Positions 1-8,614 of a stretch of 64,000 bases of DNA are shown piece after piece. Positions within the stretch are counted from its first letter, which is position 1, and every line of letters starts with the position of its first letter. The position numbers and the translations under genes were made by a program. The notes beneath the pieces are model-generated. The model was not told the DNA's origin. It saw only the letters and a list, made by a program, of their open reading frames with translations, and made no database searches. The DNA comes from Promicromonospora sp. AC04 (GTDB lineage: Bacteria; Actinomycetota; Actinomycetes; Actinomycetales; Cellulomonadaceae): contig NZ_QBUG01000007.1 of assembly GCF_003058225.1 (NCBI RefSeq), positions 287,498 to 351,497 of the forward strand, written 5' to 3'.

Positions 1-2457
1 CGCGGGCACCTCGACGCCCTCGCTGTGGTGGGCGAGGTCGTAGCGGTAGGGCGCCACCTCGTCCCCCGTGGTCGGCGCCAGCAGCGTCGCCTGGACGATC
101 GTGTCGTAGTCGCCGTGGGTCGCGGCCGGCACCGGGGTCAGACCGAGGTCCGTCTCCGGCCCGTACATCACGTTCACCCCCGCGGAGGCGAGCTCCGCCG
201 AGTCCTCGGTCTCCACCGAGAGGCCCAGGGACGCCAGCTCCGCCGGACGGTGCGTCGAGGTGGTGATCTCCTGCGCCGTCGTCCCGTCCAGGAGCACCTC
301 AGCGGAGGCGGTGGCGTCGACCTCGCCACTGGACAGCAACAGGGCGTCGGTGGCGACGCCGTCCTCGCCGAGAGTCTCGATGAACGCCACGGGGCTGTAC
401 ATGCCGGGGATGACACGCGCCGTGGCGACGCCGTCATTGAAGAAGAGGTTCGTGCCGAAGACCCCGCCGTTCTCGGTGTCCAGCTTGATCGCGGCGCCCC
501 AGGTGTCCGCGGTGACGGGTTCCCCGTCCCGGTCGACGGCGCGCACCGTCAGGTTCACGTACTCGCGCTCCTTCGCCCAGCCGACGGGCGTGCGCACGGT
601 GTCGCCGTCCGCCGCCGTCGCGACGACGTTCCCGCCGATGGCGCCGATCGCGCCCGGGCCGTCGTCCACGGTCACGTCGACCGATGCGGTACCGCCCGCC
701 GGCACGACGACCGAGTCCGCCGACAGGGTGATCGCGGAGGCCACCGAGGTGCCCTCCGAGTCGGTGACGTCGCTCGCCAGGGCGAGCGTGACGTCGTCGG
801 ACCCCGCGTTCGTGTACGTCAGGGTGCGGGTGACCGATCCGCCGTCGTGCGGCCACGTGAAGGTTCCGAACGATACCGACGGCGTAGCGGTGACCTGCTG
901 CGCGATGGCGCCAGGGATGGTGATCCGCCCTGCGCCCTCGGACCAGACGTCCGCGCCGGTCGGCTCGGCCGATCCCATCAGCGCGGCCTTGAGGGCCGTC
1001 GCGTCGAGGTCGGGCCGGGCCTGCTTGAGCACCGCGGCAGCGCCGGCCACGTGCGGGGTGGCCATGGAGGTGCCGCTCAGCGCCACGTGCAGGTCGTCGA
1101 CGACGTCGCCCGCCGTCGTGCCCGCGGCGCGCGCGGCCACGATCCCGTCGCCCGGCGCGACGACGTCCGGCTTGAGCAGTCCCGGTTCGACACCGCCGCG
1201 GCTGGAGTAGAACGTGACGTCGTCGGCGTCGTCGACGGCGCCCACCGTGAGTGCCTTCGCCGCGATACCGGGCGAGCCCACGGTGCCGTACCCGAGCTCG
1301 CCGCTGTTGCCCGCGGCCACGACGAACAGCGTCCCGTAGTGCTCGGTCAGCTCGTCCACCGCGACGGCGTCCGGGGACGGGACGTCGAAGTACAGGCTGC
1401 CCAGCGACAGGTTCACGACGTCGGCGCCCTCCGCGGCCGCCCACTCCATGCCCTCGATGACACCGGACAGCTCGCCGTAGCCGTCGTCGTCGAGCACCTT
1501 GCCGACCAGCAGGTCGGCGTCGGGGGCCACGCCCTGGTTCACGCCGTCGGACGCCTCGCCCGACCCGGCCAGGATCGAGGCGACGTGCGTGCCGTGGCCG
1601 TCGCCGTCGATCACGTTGCCCTTGCCGGTGAAGTCCCGCTCGCCCACCACTACCTCGTCGAGGTCGGGGTGCGTCGCGTCGATGCCCGAATCCAGCACGG
1701 CGACCGTGACGCCCTCGCCCGTAAACCCGGACTCCCATGCCGCGGGCGCTCCGATCTGGGGCATCGAGTCGGCATCTGAGGCCCGGACCGGCTGGTCCAG
1801 CCAGACGTACCCGACGCTGTCGGGGTCGGCGGCGCGCTTGGTCGGGGCGTCCGTCTCGGCCGGCGCCTCCGCCGGCACGAGGGCGTCGAGCAGCTTCGCC
1901 GCCCGGCCCTTGGGCAGGACGTCGGCCACCGCGCCCACCGACTCCAGGTTCCGGTCGGGCGTGGTGCCCGACGCCGCCCAGTTCTGCTCGGTCGGCGCCG
2001 CAGCCCGCTTGCCGTCGTCCGGGGAGCCGGCGGCGGCGGCCGCGGCGGTCTGGACGATCACGGGCAGCGAGTCGCGCGACGCGTCGTCGTACCCGGCCTC
2101 GACCAGGCCGGTCACGTCGAACAGCGCGCGGTCCAGGCGGCTGGGCACCAGCTGCGCGACGTCGCGCGGGATGACGTAGAGATGGTCCCCCTCACGCTGC
2201 TGGAAGAAGGCCATGTGCTCCCGGCCCGGGCCGGGCTGCACCGTCGCCGTGGCCGGGCCGTCGGCCGCGGGCTGCACGGTGACGACGTCGCCCGTCAGCA
2301 GCGTGACGGTCGCGGGACGACCCGGCGCCGTGGCGGTCGAATCCTCCTGCTCGTGCTGCGGTGCCGGTGTATCGAGCGGTACGGCCGCGGTCGCCCACGT
2401 CCCCCCGCCCAGTGCGATCGCCATCGCGACCGCTGCTGCACTTGCTCTCTTACGCAT
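1..2457 (-). CDS. Secreted S8 family (subtilisin-like) serine peptidase, C-terminus cut off by window edge
   Basis: Extracellular endopeptidase of the subtilase clan. The 819 residues present begin with a signal peptide (MRKRASAAAVAMAIAL), followed by a propeptide-like region of about 200 residues and a catalytic domain from about residue 230. The triad is visible: Asp256 in AVLDSGID, His288 in GHGTHVAS and Ser464 in SGTSMATPHVAG, with oxyanion Asn384 in AAGNSG. The Asp-His spacing of 32 is typical. After the catalytic domain come at least 300 residues of beta-rich sequence with Ig-like or Fn3-like character, still open at the left edge. The ATG follows GGGAG with a 7-base spacer. It is divergent from the phosphatase-like gene. 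Family is certain; substrate is unknown. Confidence 0.93.
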   Translation of the reverse strand, partial: MRKRASAAAVAMAIALGGGTWATAAVPLDTPAPQHEQEDSTATAPGRPATVTLLTGDVVTVQPAADGPATATVQPGPGREHMAFFQQREGDHLYVIPRDVAQLVPSRLDRALFDVTGLVEAGYDDASRDSLPVIVQTAAAAAAGSPDDGKRAAAPTEQNWAASGTTPDRNLESVGAVADVLPKGRAAKLLDALVPAEAPAETDAPTKRAADPDSVGYVWLDQPVRASDADSMPQIGAPAAWESGFTGEGVTVAVLDSGIDATHPDLDEVVVGERDFTGKGNVIDGDGHGTHVASILAGSGEASDGVNQGVAPDADLLVGKVLDDDGYGELSGVIEGMEWAAAEGADVVNLSLGSLYFDVPSPDAVAVDELTEHYGTLFVVAAGNSGELGYGTVGSPGIAAKALTVGAVDDADDVTFYSSRGGVEPGLLKPDVVAPGDGIVAARAAGTTAGDVVDDLHVALSGTSMATPHVAGAAAVLKQARPDLDATALKAALMGSAEPTGADVWSEGAGRITIPGAIAQQVTATPSVSFGTFTWPHDGGSVTRTLTYTNAGSDDVTLALASDVTDSEGTSVASAITLSADSVVVPAGGTASVDVTVDDGPGAIGAIGGNVVATAADGDTVRTPVGWAKEREYVNLTVRAVDRDGEPVTADTWGAAIKLDTENGGVFGTNLFFNDGVATARVIPGMYSPVAFIETLGEDGVATDALLLSSGEVDATASAEVLLDGTTAQEITTSTHRPAELASLGLSVETEDSAELASAGVNVMYGPETDLGLTPVPAATHGDYDTIVQATLLAPTTGDEVAPYRYDLAHHSEGVEVPA

Positions 2458-2573
2458 CGGGTTGCTCCCGTCCGGGTCGAGCGCGCCACCGGTGCGGCGC
2501 CACTCCAACCAGACGCGCGAGACCCCGCGCGAGGTTGCTTGACCTGCGGAATTACTCCGATCGCGCGGCTCGC

Positions 2574-2579
2574 TACGCT
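2574..2579 (+). promoter_or_regulatory. Leaderless-type -10 box (TACGCT)
   Basis: TACGCT lies 6 bases before the ATG at 2586, the spacing expected when transcription starts at the start codon. A GGGGAG directly before the ATG is too close to act as a Shine-Dalgarno site. Confidence 0.5.
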
Positions 2580-2585
2580 GGGGAG

Positions 2586-3035
2586 ATGAGCCGATGGAGC
2601 ATGATCGACGGGGTCGTCGAGCTCCCCGACGGGCGGCGCGTGCGCGGCACCGGGCTGCGCCGTCCGCGCCGGGACGCCCCCGCTCCGGACTTCGCGGTCT
2701 ACCTGCTCGGCCGGGACCCGCGGGTACCCGACTGGGAGTACCAGTGGGTCCGATGGCGCGACTTCCGCCTGCCTGACTCGACGGACCAGGCAGTGGCCGC
2801 GCTCCGGGAGACCCACGCACGCGCGGAGTCCGAGCGGGTCGAGATCGCGTGCGGCGGCGGGGTCGGCCGGACGGGCACCGCGATGGCTGTACTCGCAGTC
2901 ATGAGCGGAGTGGCGCCCGACGACGCCGTCGCCTGGGTCCGCAGGAACTACCACCCTCGCGCGGTGGAGACCCGGCGCCAGCGGCGATGGGTCGAGGACG
3001 TCCTGGCCACGACGACCGGCGGGCCCACCGGGTGA
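2586..3035 (+). CDS. Protein-tyrosine phosphatase-like protein
   Basis: Small 149-residue protein with the phosphatase signature C-x5-R: Cys89 and Arg95 in ACGGGVGRTGTA, the P-loop of cysteine-dependent dual-specificity or tyrosine phosphatases. The P-loop helix is followed by an alpha-helical tail (DDAVAWVRRNYHPRAVET) resembling the end of the DSP fold. The usual general-acid Asp may be in RLPDSTD at about residue 62 to 66. No signal peptide, so cytoplasmic. It stands alone between the divergent subtilase and the convergent hydrolase. The physiological substrate cannot be told from sequence. Confidence 0.8.
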   Translation: MSRWSMIDGVVELPDGRRVRGTGLRRPRRDAPAPDFAVYLLGRDPRVPDWEYQWVRWRDFRLPDSTDQAVAALRETHARAESERVEIACGGGVGRTGTAMAVLAVMSGVAPDDAVAWVRRNYHPRAVETRRQRRWVEDVLATTTGGPTG

Positions 3036-3084
3036 TCGCCGCCCCGGCAGTGACACGTCAGCATCGTGAACGGGCGAGGCACGA

Positions 3085-3840
3085 CTACTTCAGGAAGCCG
3101 AGTGCGTCGACGGCGAAACGCTTGTCGTTGAACGTGCCGCTGTGACTCCGGCCCGGGTAGACGACAAGCCGGGCATCAGGAATGCCCTCGACCGTCTGCC
3201 TGGCCAGCTCCACCGGGTACACCAGGTCGTTGTCGCCCTGGATCAGCAGCGTGGGCGCCTTGATGTCGTGCAGCCGTCCGCGCAGGTCGAAGCCGTCCTC
3301 GGCATGAAGCACCGTGACGGCATCCGTGTGGTCCTCGTGGCCACCGTCCGACAGCCAGAGCAGGCCGCGCAGCAGTCTCCGGCCGATGGCCGACTCCGTG
3401 ACGACGTCGGCCAGCGCGGGGCTCGGCCGCCTGCCCTGGCGTGCGCGTTCGATGTAGGCGCGCTGGGCTCGTTTTCCGACCGGGCCGAGAGCGCAGGCCG
3501 TGCCGCCCAGGACGAGGCGGCCGACCAGGTCGGGATGGTCGGCGGCAAGCTGGAGGGCGATGGACCCCCCGGTGGAGATGGCCAGCACGTTCACCGGGCC
3601 CTCGAAGGTGGTCTTGATCGCCGCCGCGTAGACAGCGGCGAGGTCGGCCATCGTCGTGGTCGGCGGCAGCCCGGGTGGCCGGTTGACGACGTACACGGTG
3701 AAGTGCTCGGTGAACGGTCGCAGCATCCGCATCGTGGACCAGCGGGCCAGGCCCGTCGGGTTGGCCGCTTGCGGAGTGAAGAGCAGGACCACCAGGGGCG
3801 ATCCCGTACCGGCAGTGAGGTACGGCAGGCCGTTCATCAT
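3085..3840 (-). CDS. Alpha/beta hydrolase
   Basis: A 251-residue cytoplasmic alpha/beta-hydrolase-fold enzyme. The nucleophile elbow is LAISTGGS with Ser89, where the first Gly of the usual G-x-S-x-G is Ala. The acid is in LIQGDNDLVYP and the histidine in YPGRSHSGTF near the C-terminus, giving a full triad. I chose the ATG at 3840 (MMNGLPYLTAG) because GGAAGG lies 8 bases upstream. The open frame continues further upstream, but without a better start. It resembles proline-iminopeptidase or lactonase-type hydrolases only in general layout, so no substrate is assigned. Confidence 0.85.
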   Translation of the reverse strand: MMNGLPYLTAGTGSPLVVLLFTPQAANPTGLARWSTMRMLRPFTEHFTVYVVNRPPGLPPTTTMADLAAVYAAAIKTTFEGPVNVLAISTGGSIALQLAADHPDLVGRLVLGGTACALGPVGKRAQRAYIERARQGRRPSPALADVVTESAIGRRLLRGLLWLSDGGHEDHTDAVTVLHAEDGFDLRGRLHDIKAPTLLIQGDNDLVYPVELARQTVEGIPDARLVVYPGRSHSGTFNDKRFAVDALGFLK

Positions 3841-3961
3841 GCGGTGATCCTTCCGCGACGGCATCGATCGGGCAACGCCATAAAGCAGCAAGCCACAACC
3901 AGCACCGGGGCGTTTCGCTCGTCCTGCACGGCCACGGCGAAACGGCCCGGTGCTGCAGGCA

Positions 3962-4960
3962 TCACGCCCTCGCAAGCAGCTCCAGCGTGTCGATGACGCG
4001 GTTGGAGAAGCCCCACTCGTTGTCGTACCAGGCGACGACCTTGACATGCTTGCCGTCGACGCGGACCAGGGCGGCATCGAAGATGGCCGACGCCGGCTGG
4101 CCGGTGATGTCGCTGGAGACCAGCGGCTCGTCGGAGTAGTCGAGGATGCCGCGGAGCGGGCCGTCGGCCGCGGCGCGGTAGGCCGCGAGGACGTCGTCGC
4201 GGGTGACCTCGCGCGAGACCGCGGTGTTCAGCTCGACGAGCGAGCCCACCGGGACCGGCACGCGGATCGAGTCGCCCGACAGCTTGCCGTTGAGGTTCGG
4301 CAGCACCAGGCCGATCGCCTTGGCCGCGCCCGTGGTGGTGGGCGCGATGTTGACGGCGGCGGCCCGGGCCCGGCGCCAGTCGCGATGCGGACCGTCCTGC
4401 AGGTTCTGCTCCTGGGTGTACGCGTGCACCGTGGTCATGAAGCCGTGCTCGATGCCGGCCAGGTCGTCCAGGACGGACGCCAGCGGAGCCAGCGCGTTCG
4501 TGGTGCACGAGGCGTTCGACACGATCACGTGCTCGGCCGGGTCGTAGGCGTCGGTGTTCACGCCGTAGGCGAGCGTGACGTCGGCGCCGGCCGACGGTGC
4601 GCTGACCAGCACCCGCCCGGCACCGGCGTCGACGTGCGCGCGGGCGGCGTCGGCCGAGGTGAAGCGGCCCGTGGACTCCAGCGCGATGTCGACGCCGAGC
4701 TCCGCCCACGGCAGCTTGCCGGGCTCGCGCTCGGCGAGCACCTTGATCCGGCGGCCGTCGACGACGAGCTCGTCCCCGTCGACCTCGACGGAGCGGCCGA
4801 GGCGGCCGAGCGCGCTGTCGTACTTGAGCAGGTGGGCGAGCGCGTCCGGGGCGGTGAGGTCGTTGACCGCGACCACTTCGAGGTCGCTGTCCCGCTCGAG
4901 CAGGGCGCGGAGGGAGTTACGGCCGATGCGGCCGAAGCCGTTGATGGCGATGCGAGTCAT
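3962..4960 (-). CDS. gap: Type I glyceraldehyde-3-phosphate dehydrogenase
   Basis: Oxidises glyceraldehyde-3-phosphate to 1,3-bisphosphoglycerate with NAD+ in glycolysis. The 332 residues are normal length. The NAD-binding Rossmann start MTRIAINGFGRIGRN, the NAD-type Asn33-Asp34 pair, the active-site Cys152 in SNASCTTN, the general-base His in TTVHAYTQ and the C-terminal WYDNEWGFSNR are all present. The ATG follows AAAGGA with a good spacer. One oddity is SAPSAGADVTL at 120-130, where most bacterial enzymes have an APGK-D-type loop. It is not next to pgk or tpiA, so this may be a second GAPDH copy of the genome. Direct repeats lie upstream at 5033-5081. Confidence 0.95.
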   Translation of the reverse strand: MTRIAINGFGRIGRNSLRALLERDSDLEVVAVNDLTAPDALAHLLKYDSALGRLGRSVEVDGDELVVDGRRIKVLAEREPGKLPWAELGVDIALESTGRFTSADAARAHVDAGAGRVLVSAPSAGADVTLAYGVNTDAYDPAEHVIVSNASCTTNALAPLASVLDDLAGIEHGFMTTVHAYTQEQNLQDGPHRDWRRARAAAVNIAPTTTGAAKAIGLVLPNLNGKLSGDSIRVPVPVGSLVELNTAVSREVTRDDVLAAYRAAADGPLRGILDYSDEPLVSSDITGQPASAIFDAALVRVDGKHVKVVAWYDNEWGFSNRVIDTLELLARA

Positions 4961-5032
4961 CGAGGTTTCCTTTCGTCGCTCCCATGCTCGGCGACCGAGC
5001 AGCGGGCCGACAGCGGCTCGAAAGCCATGGTG

Positions 5033-5081
5033 CGCAAGGATCCTGCCAGAGGTTTCGCCACCACCCGCAAGGATCTCGCCA
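5033..5081. repeat. Direct repeat pair upstream of gap
   Basis: CGCAAGGATCCTGCCA (5033-5048) and CGCAAGGATCTCGCCA (5066-5081) differ at two of 16 positions and are exactly 33 bases apart, about three helical turns. They lie 73 to 121 bases upstream of the gap start, on one face of the helix. An operator for a glycolysis regulator is plausible but unproven. Confidence 0.5.
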
Positions 5082-5117
5082 CCCCTCTGAAACCATCCCG
5101 GTGCAGCCAGCGCCGAG

Positions 5118-5226
5118 CCGCAACTTACGTGTCCATCCCGGCCTCGAACCGAAGGCTGCACGTCTGCCGAGCCCAGATGGACCCGCATCCTTCGGCTCGA
5201 GGCCGGTATGGACACGTAAGTTGCGG
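5118..5226. repeat. 38-bp imperfect inverted repeat with a third partial copy
   Basis: Arms 5118-5155 and 5189-5226 are complementary at 36 of 38 positions, with a 33-base loop. A third partial copy (ACACGCAAGCTGCGGTTCG) follows at 5254-5272. It sits downstream of the leftward GlxA-type gene and upstream of gap. It may act as a terminator, but the arms are far longer than usual and no U-tract follows. The rest of 4961-5307 holds only the direct repeats above and no gene that I can support. Confidence 0.75.
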
Positions 5227-5307
5227 TTCGACAACCGGGGGCCGGCCACCAATACACGCAAGCTGCGGTTCGGACCACGGCCCCGCGCCTTGCGCTCCAC
5301 CTCAGGC

Positions 5308-6264
5308 TCAGGCCGAGAACGTGTGCCGGTACTCCATAGGCGACGTCCCGAGGATCCGGTGGAAGTGCAGGCGCAGGTTGGCGGCGGTGCCGAGTCCCAC
5401 CCGGTGCGCTATCTGCTCCACGCTCAGGTCGCTGCGTTCCAGCAGCTCACGCGCCAGGTCCACGCGCGCTCGGAGCACCCACTGCATCGGCGTGTAGCCG
5501 GTGTCCTCGACGAAGTGCCGCGAGAAGGTCCGCGCAGAGACCCGCGCGTTGCGCGCGAGCGCTTCGAGGGTCAGCCGTTCGGCGAGATGCTCCAGGGCCC
5601 ACTCGCGGGTGCTCGCGAACAGGTCGCCGAGCGGTTCGGGCACGCTGCGGGGAACGTACTGCGCCTGTCCCCCGCTGCGGTACGGCGCGGCGACCAGCCG
5701 CCGGGCCACGTGGTTGGACAGGCCGACGCCGTGGTCGCGCCGCACCAGGTGCAGGCACAGGTCGATGCCGGACGCCGCTCCCGCCGAGGTGAGCACGCCG
5801 CCCTCGTCCACGAACAGCACGTTCTCGTCCACCTGCACGAGCGGATGCTGCTCCCGGAGCGCCTTCGTGTAGTGCCAGTGGGTGGTCGCGCGCTTGCCGT
5901 CGAGCAGGCCAGTCGCCGCGAGCGCGAACGCCCCGGTCGAGATGGCCGCGAGCCGCGCTCCCCGCGCGTGCGCGGTCTTGAGCGCGTCGACGACGACGGC
6001 CGGCGGGTCGGCGGCCGCCGGCGTCCGATAACCGGGGACGAAGACGGTGTCGGCGCGTTCGAGCGCGTCCAGGCCCTCGGCCACGTGGTACGAGAGGCCG
6101 TCGCCGCCGGTCACCAGCCCGGGCGCGGCGCCACAGACCCGCACCTCGTAGGGCATGCTCGGCCGGTTGGAGAACACCTGCGCCGGGATGCCGACGTCGA
6201 GCGGCTTGGCGCCCTCGAGCACGAGCACGGCGATCTGGTGGTTCCTCCGGCGCGTCGCGTTCAC
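5308..6264 (-). CDS. GlxA-family transcriptional regulator (DJ-1/PfpI domain plus AraC HTH)
   Basis: A 318-residue cytoplasmic regulator. Residues about 10-175 form a DJ-1/PfpI (class I glutamine amidotransferase-like) ligand domain; about 215-315 are the two-helix-turn-helix AraC DNA-binding domain (SARTFSRHFVEDTGYTPMQW and the second HTH near the end). In the nucleophile-elbow position the family usually has Cys in a CTGAF motif; here it reads ISTGAFALA, so the site is Ser-Thr and the domain is probably only a sensor. The GTG start lies 7 bases after TAGGAT. The effector and targets are unknown. Confidence 0.9.
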   Translation of the reverse strand: MNATRRRNHQIAVLVLEGAKPLDVGIPAQVFSNRPSMPYEVRVCGAAPGLVTGGDGLSYHVAEGLDALERADTVFVPGYRTPAAADPPAVVVDALKTAHARGARLAAISTGAFALAATGLLDGKRATTHWHYTKALREQHPLVQVDENVLFVDEGGVLTSAGAASGIDLCLHLVRRDHGVGLSNHVARRLVAAPYRSGGQAQYVPRSVPEPLGDLFASTREWALEHLAERLTLEALARNARVSARTFSRHFVEDTGYTPMQWVLRARVDLARELLERSDLSVEQIAHRVGLGTAANLRLHFHRILGTSPMEYRHTFSA

Positions 6265-6271
6265 TCCACGG

Positions 6272-6277
6272 ATCCTA
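6272..6277 (-). promoter_or_regulatory. Leaderless-type -10 box (TAGGAT)
   Basis: Read on the minus strand, TAGGAT is followed after 7 bases by the GTG start of the GlxA-type gene at 6264, with no Shine-Dalgarno site in between. Confidence 0.5.
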
Positions 6278-6435
6278 GGCCGCGGGCGTCGTGGCCCGGC
6301 CGGCGGCCGCCATCGACCCTCCGTTGATGCAACGTTGACTCACCCGCGATCGATCACTACGGTGGCGGCGGTCGCCCGTCACGCGGACCGACCCACCGCT
6401 GTCCGAGATCAGAGTCGATCCGAGAGGTGATCCAC

Positions 6436-7692
6436 ATGTTCGTCATACGACGCTTGTTCACGGTGCTCGCGCTCGCCGCCCTCACGCTGTCCACCGCCGT
6501 CGCGCCCGCGACGGCCACCGGCCCCGCGACAGCCACCGGCCCCGCGACGGCCACCGGCCCCGCGATGGCCGAGGCGCCGCTCGGCGGGGCCGAGCTGCCA
6601 CCGGGCGGAGCGGAGAACGGGACCCGGCTGATGGACGGGACCGCCCTCTACCCGCGCGCCATCCGGCTGGCGCGCTCCGGGGCGGCGAACGGCACCATCA
6701 TCGCGAGTGTCGTCACCTTCGCCGGCGACGTCGGGCACGGCGCGATCTTCGCCAGCACCGACGACGGCCGCAGCTTCGACCGGGTCGGCACGGTCTCCGA
6801 CCCGGGCGCGGCCACGGGCCTGTGCTGCTCCACGCTGTACGAGCTGCCGCGCCGGGTCGGCGGCCTGGGGGCCGGCACGCTGCTCTGGTCGGCGTCGGTG
6901 GGCCAGCAGCAGGGCGAGGCGACGCGCCGGATGACGCTGCCGGTGTGGGCCAGCAGGGACCAGGGCCGCACCTGGGAGTACGTGTCCACGGCGGCCACCG
7001 CCGTGGGCACCAAGGGTCTCTGGGAGCCCGAGTTCGCCGTCTCCCCCGACGGCCGCCTGGTGCTCTACGTCTCCGACGAGAACCAGCAGCCGGCCCACAG
7101 CCAGACGATCGTGCAGACGACGTCGTCCGACGGGCTGACCTGGTCCCCGCTGGAGAACGTGATAGCCATGGCGGACCCGGCCCTGCGCCCCGGGATGCCG
7201 GTGGTCCGCCGGCTGCCGGACCGCACGTACCTGATGAGCTACGAGGTCTGCGGCCCGATCCAGGACTGCCGGCACTACACGCGCCGGTCGGCCGACGGCG
7301 TCAGCTGGGAGGCGGTCGGCAACATCGGGAACCCCGTGGGCACCGCCGACGGCACCCACTTCCGGCACACCCCGAACATCAGCTGGTACGACGACGGCAC
7401 GGCGGACGGGCGGCTGCTCGGCGTCGGGCAGATGCTCTACGGGGCCGACGGCAGCGTGCTGCCCGGCAGCGGCTCGACGATCATGACCAACGACGGGGTA
7501 CCGGAGTCGGCGTGGGCGACGGCCGAGGCGCCGGTCCGGATCCTCGATCCGTGGAACAACTACTGCCCCAACTACAGCCCGACCCTGCTGCCCCTGCCCG
7601 AGAGCGACGAGGTCCTGGAGCTGTCCACCGGCTACGAGTCGGAGGGCGGTGCCTGCACCACCTACTTCGCGGTCGCCGGCCTCCCGGACTGA
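6436..7692 (+). CDS. Secreted sialidase-fold (BNR/Asp-box) glycoside hydrolase-like protein
   Basis: A 418-residue exported protein with a signal peptide (FVIRRLFTVLALAALTLS). The mature part has several Asp-box (S-x-D-x-G-x-x-W/F) turns of a beta-propeller: STDDGRSF, SRDQGRTW, SSDGLTW and SADGVSW. The conserved WEPEFAVSPDGRLVLYVSDE stretch fits the BNR/exo-sialidase and GH93-type families. I take the ATG at 6436, which has GAGAGG 8 bases upstream; a GTG at 6427 is less well placed. After the signal peptide are three perfect-length repeats of ATATGP-type sequence, probably a linker. The sugar linkage it cleaves cannot be deduced. Confidence 0.85.
   Translation: MFVIRRLFTVLALAALTLSTAVAPATATGPATATGPATATGPAMAEAPLGGAELPPGGAENGTRLMDGTALYPRAIRLARSGAANGTIIASVVTFAGDVGHGAIFASTDDGRSFDRVGTVSDPGAATGLCCSTLYELPRRVGGLGAGTLLWSASVGQQQGEATRRMTLPVWASRDQGRTWEYVSTAATAVGTKGLWEPEFAVSPDGRLVLYVSDENQQPAHSQTIVQTTSSDGLTWSPLENVIAMADPALRPGMPVVRRLPDRTYLMSYEVCGPIQDCRHYTRRSADGVSWEAVGNIGNPVGTADGTHFRHTPNISWYDDGTADGRLLGVGQMLYGADGSVLPGSGSTIMTNDGVPESAWATAEAPVRILDPWNNYCPNYSPTLLPLPESDEVLELSTGYESEGGACTTYFAVAGLPD
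6505..6570 (+). repeat. 18-bp tandem repeat inside the sialidase-like gene
   Basis: Units 6505-6522, 6523-6540 and 6541-6558 are 18 bases (CCCGCGACGGCCACCGGC, one mismatch in the second), followed by a 12-base partial unit to 6570. They encode PATATG repeats just after the signal peptide. As whole codons they can expand or shrink without frameshift. Confidence 0.85.
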
Positions 7693-7715
7693 GCGGCAGC
7701 GGCCTCATGCGCGAG

Positions 7716-7751
7716 GAAGCTCCCGGTCCGCCGCAGCGGACCGGGAGCTTC
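7716..7751. terminator. Bidirectional hairpin terminator
   Basis: GAAGCTCCCGGTCCG (7716-7730) and its perfect complement (7737-7751) form a 15-bp stem with a 6-base loop. It separates the rightward sialidase-like gene from the leftward toxin-like gene, so it can serve both. Confidence 0.8.
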
Positions 7752-7778
7752 TCGTCATCACCCGCCCGTCGGCTGGTA

Positions 7779-8153
7779 TCAGCGGTGGTTCTTGATCGTC
7801 TCGTTCGGATGCCCGGTTACGACCCGCTCCAGCAGCACAAGCCCAGGCTCCTTGGACCCCTTGACCGACGGAACTACGACATACCAAATCCGTCCGCCGC
7901 TGGTCGGCTTGTACTGCCACCGGTCATGGTCCCGACCGTCGATCCGCACGACACTCAGGTCGCCAGCGAGGTGATAGCACACCGCCCCTTGTTCGGTCGG
8001 TGTCTTGGTGAGAAAGTCCCACGCATCGACTGCGGCGTTCCGCGCTGTCGCCAGGAGATCTTGCCACCCCTTTTCGGCGTCCCGTGTAACGAATCGGATC
8101 GCAAACTCCGCCCTTTTGAGCGGCCTTTCCAGGTTCCCCCTGCTCCTTGCCAT
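7779..8153 (-). CDS. Probable type II toxin (RelE/ParE-like)
   Basis: A 124-residue basic protein. Features matching RelE/ParE-type toxins are the N-terminal RAEFAIRFVT strand, a helical region with GWQDLLATARNAAVDAWDFL, and the late strands RWQYKPTSGGRIWYVV and GLVLLERVVTGHPNET. It starts 2 bases after the stop of the upstream gene, which encodes a Phd-like protein. Such an antitoxin-first pair is the standard order. The expected action would be on ribosome-bound mRNA or gyrase, but neither can be told from sequence. Assignment rests on pattern and context. Confidence 0.65.
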   Translation of the reverse strand: MARSRGNLERPLKRAEFAIRFVTRDAEKGWQDLLATARNAAVDAWDFLTKTPTEQGAVCYHLAGDLSVVRIDGRDHDRWQYKPTSGGRIWYVVVPSVKGSKEPGLVLLERVVTGHPNETIKNHR

Positions 8154-8155
8154 TG

Positions 8156-8602
8156 TCAGGGCCGCTCCACGTTCACCGACTCATCAAGCCAGGTCAGATC
8201 GTCCCCGGTGCCACGCGGCATCCCCTCCGCGTAAGCCTCCGCAGTGCCCTCCCACCGACGGAACTCGTCCAGGAGTGCCTGGTAGGCGCCGAGTTCAGCA
8301 GCGCTCCACACGAGGCGGTCCATCTCGGCCGCGAACTGCGCCCGCTCGCCGGCGGAGAACAGCGCAACCCATGCAAACGTGTCCTTCAGACCGTCCGCCA
8401 TCGACCCCTTCGCAGCGAGCGCCGACCGCATGATGCGGCTCGCCAGCCCGATGCCCTCCTCGAGGAACTCGAGGTCGCCTGCTCGCATCATCACCAGGTC
8501 CGCCGCATCGCGGCGAGTGATGCGTACGGTCCCGTTCTCGACCATCGCAATGACGTCCTTCGGAGTCCGAAGGAACTCCGTGAGTGTCGCCGTCTTCTTC
8601 AT
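8156..8602 (-). CDS. Probable antitoxin (Phd/YefM-like N-terminus)
   Basis: A 148-residue protein, longer than the 80-90 residues usual for Phd antitoxins. Its first 50 residues fit the Phd fold: LTEFLRTPKDVIAMVENGTVRITRRDAADLVMM has the strand-helix-strand layout of prevent-host-death proteins. The long acidic C-terminal region (DDLTWLDESVNVERP) would neutralise the toxin. The ATG at 8602 is 6 bases after TAGTCT, and a perfect inverted repeat lies directly upstream, as expected for an autoregulated toxin-antitoxin operon. Neighbours on both sides are unrelated. Confidence 0.7.
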   Translation of the reverse strand: MKKTATLTEFLRTPKDVIAMVENGTVRITRRDAADLVMMRAGDLEFLEEGIGLASRIMRSALAAKGSMADGLKDTFAWVALFSAGERAQFAAEMDRLVWSAAELGAYQALLDEFRRWEGTAEAYAEGMPRGTGDDLTWLDESVNVERP

Positions 8603-8608
8603 GCACCC

Positions 8609-8614
8609 AGACTA
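8609..8614 (-). promoter_or_regulatory. Leaderless-type -10 box (TAGTCT) of the toxin-antitoxin pair
   Basis: On the minus strand TAGTCT is followed after 6 bases by the antitoxin ATG. It abuts the operator palindrome at 8615-8632. Confidence 0.55.

Noticed and set aside
5118-5274. Three related copies as a CRISPR-like array
   Set aside because: The copies are inverted, not direct, with unequal spacing, and no cas gene is in the window.
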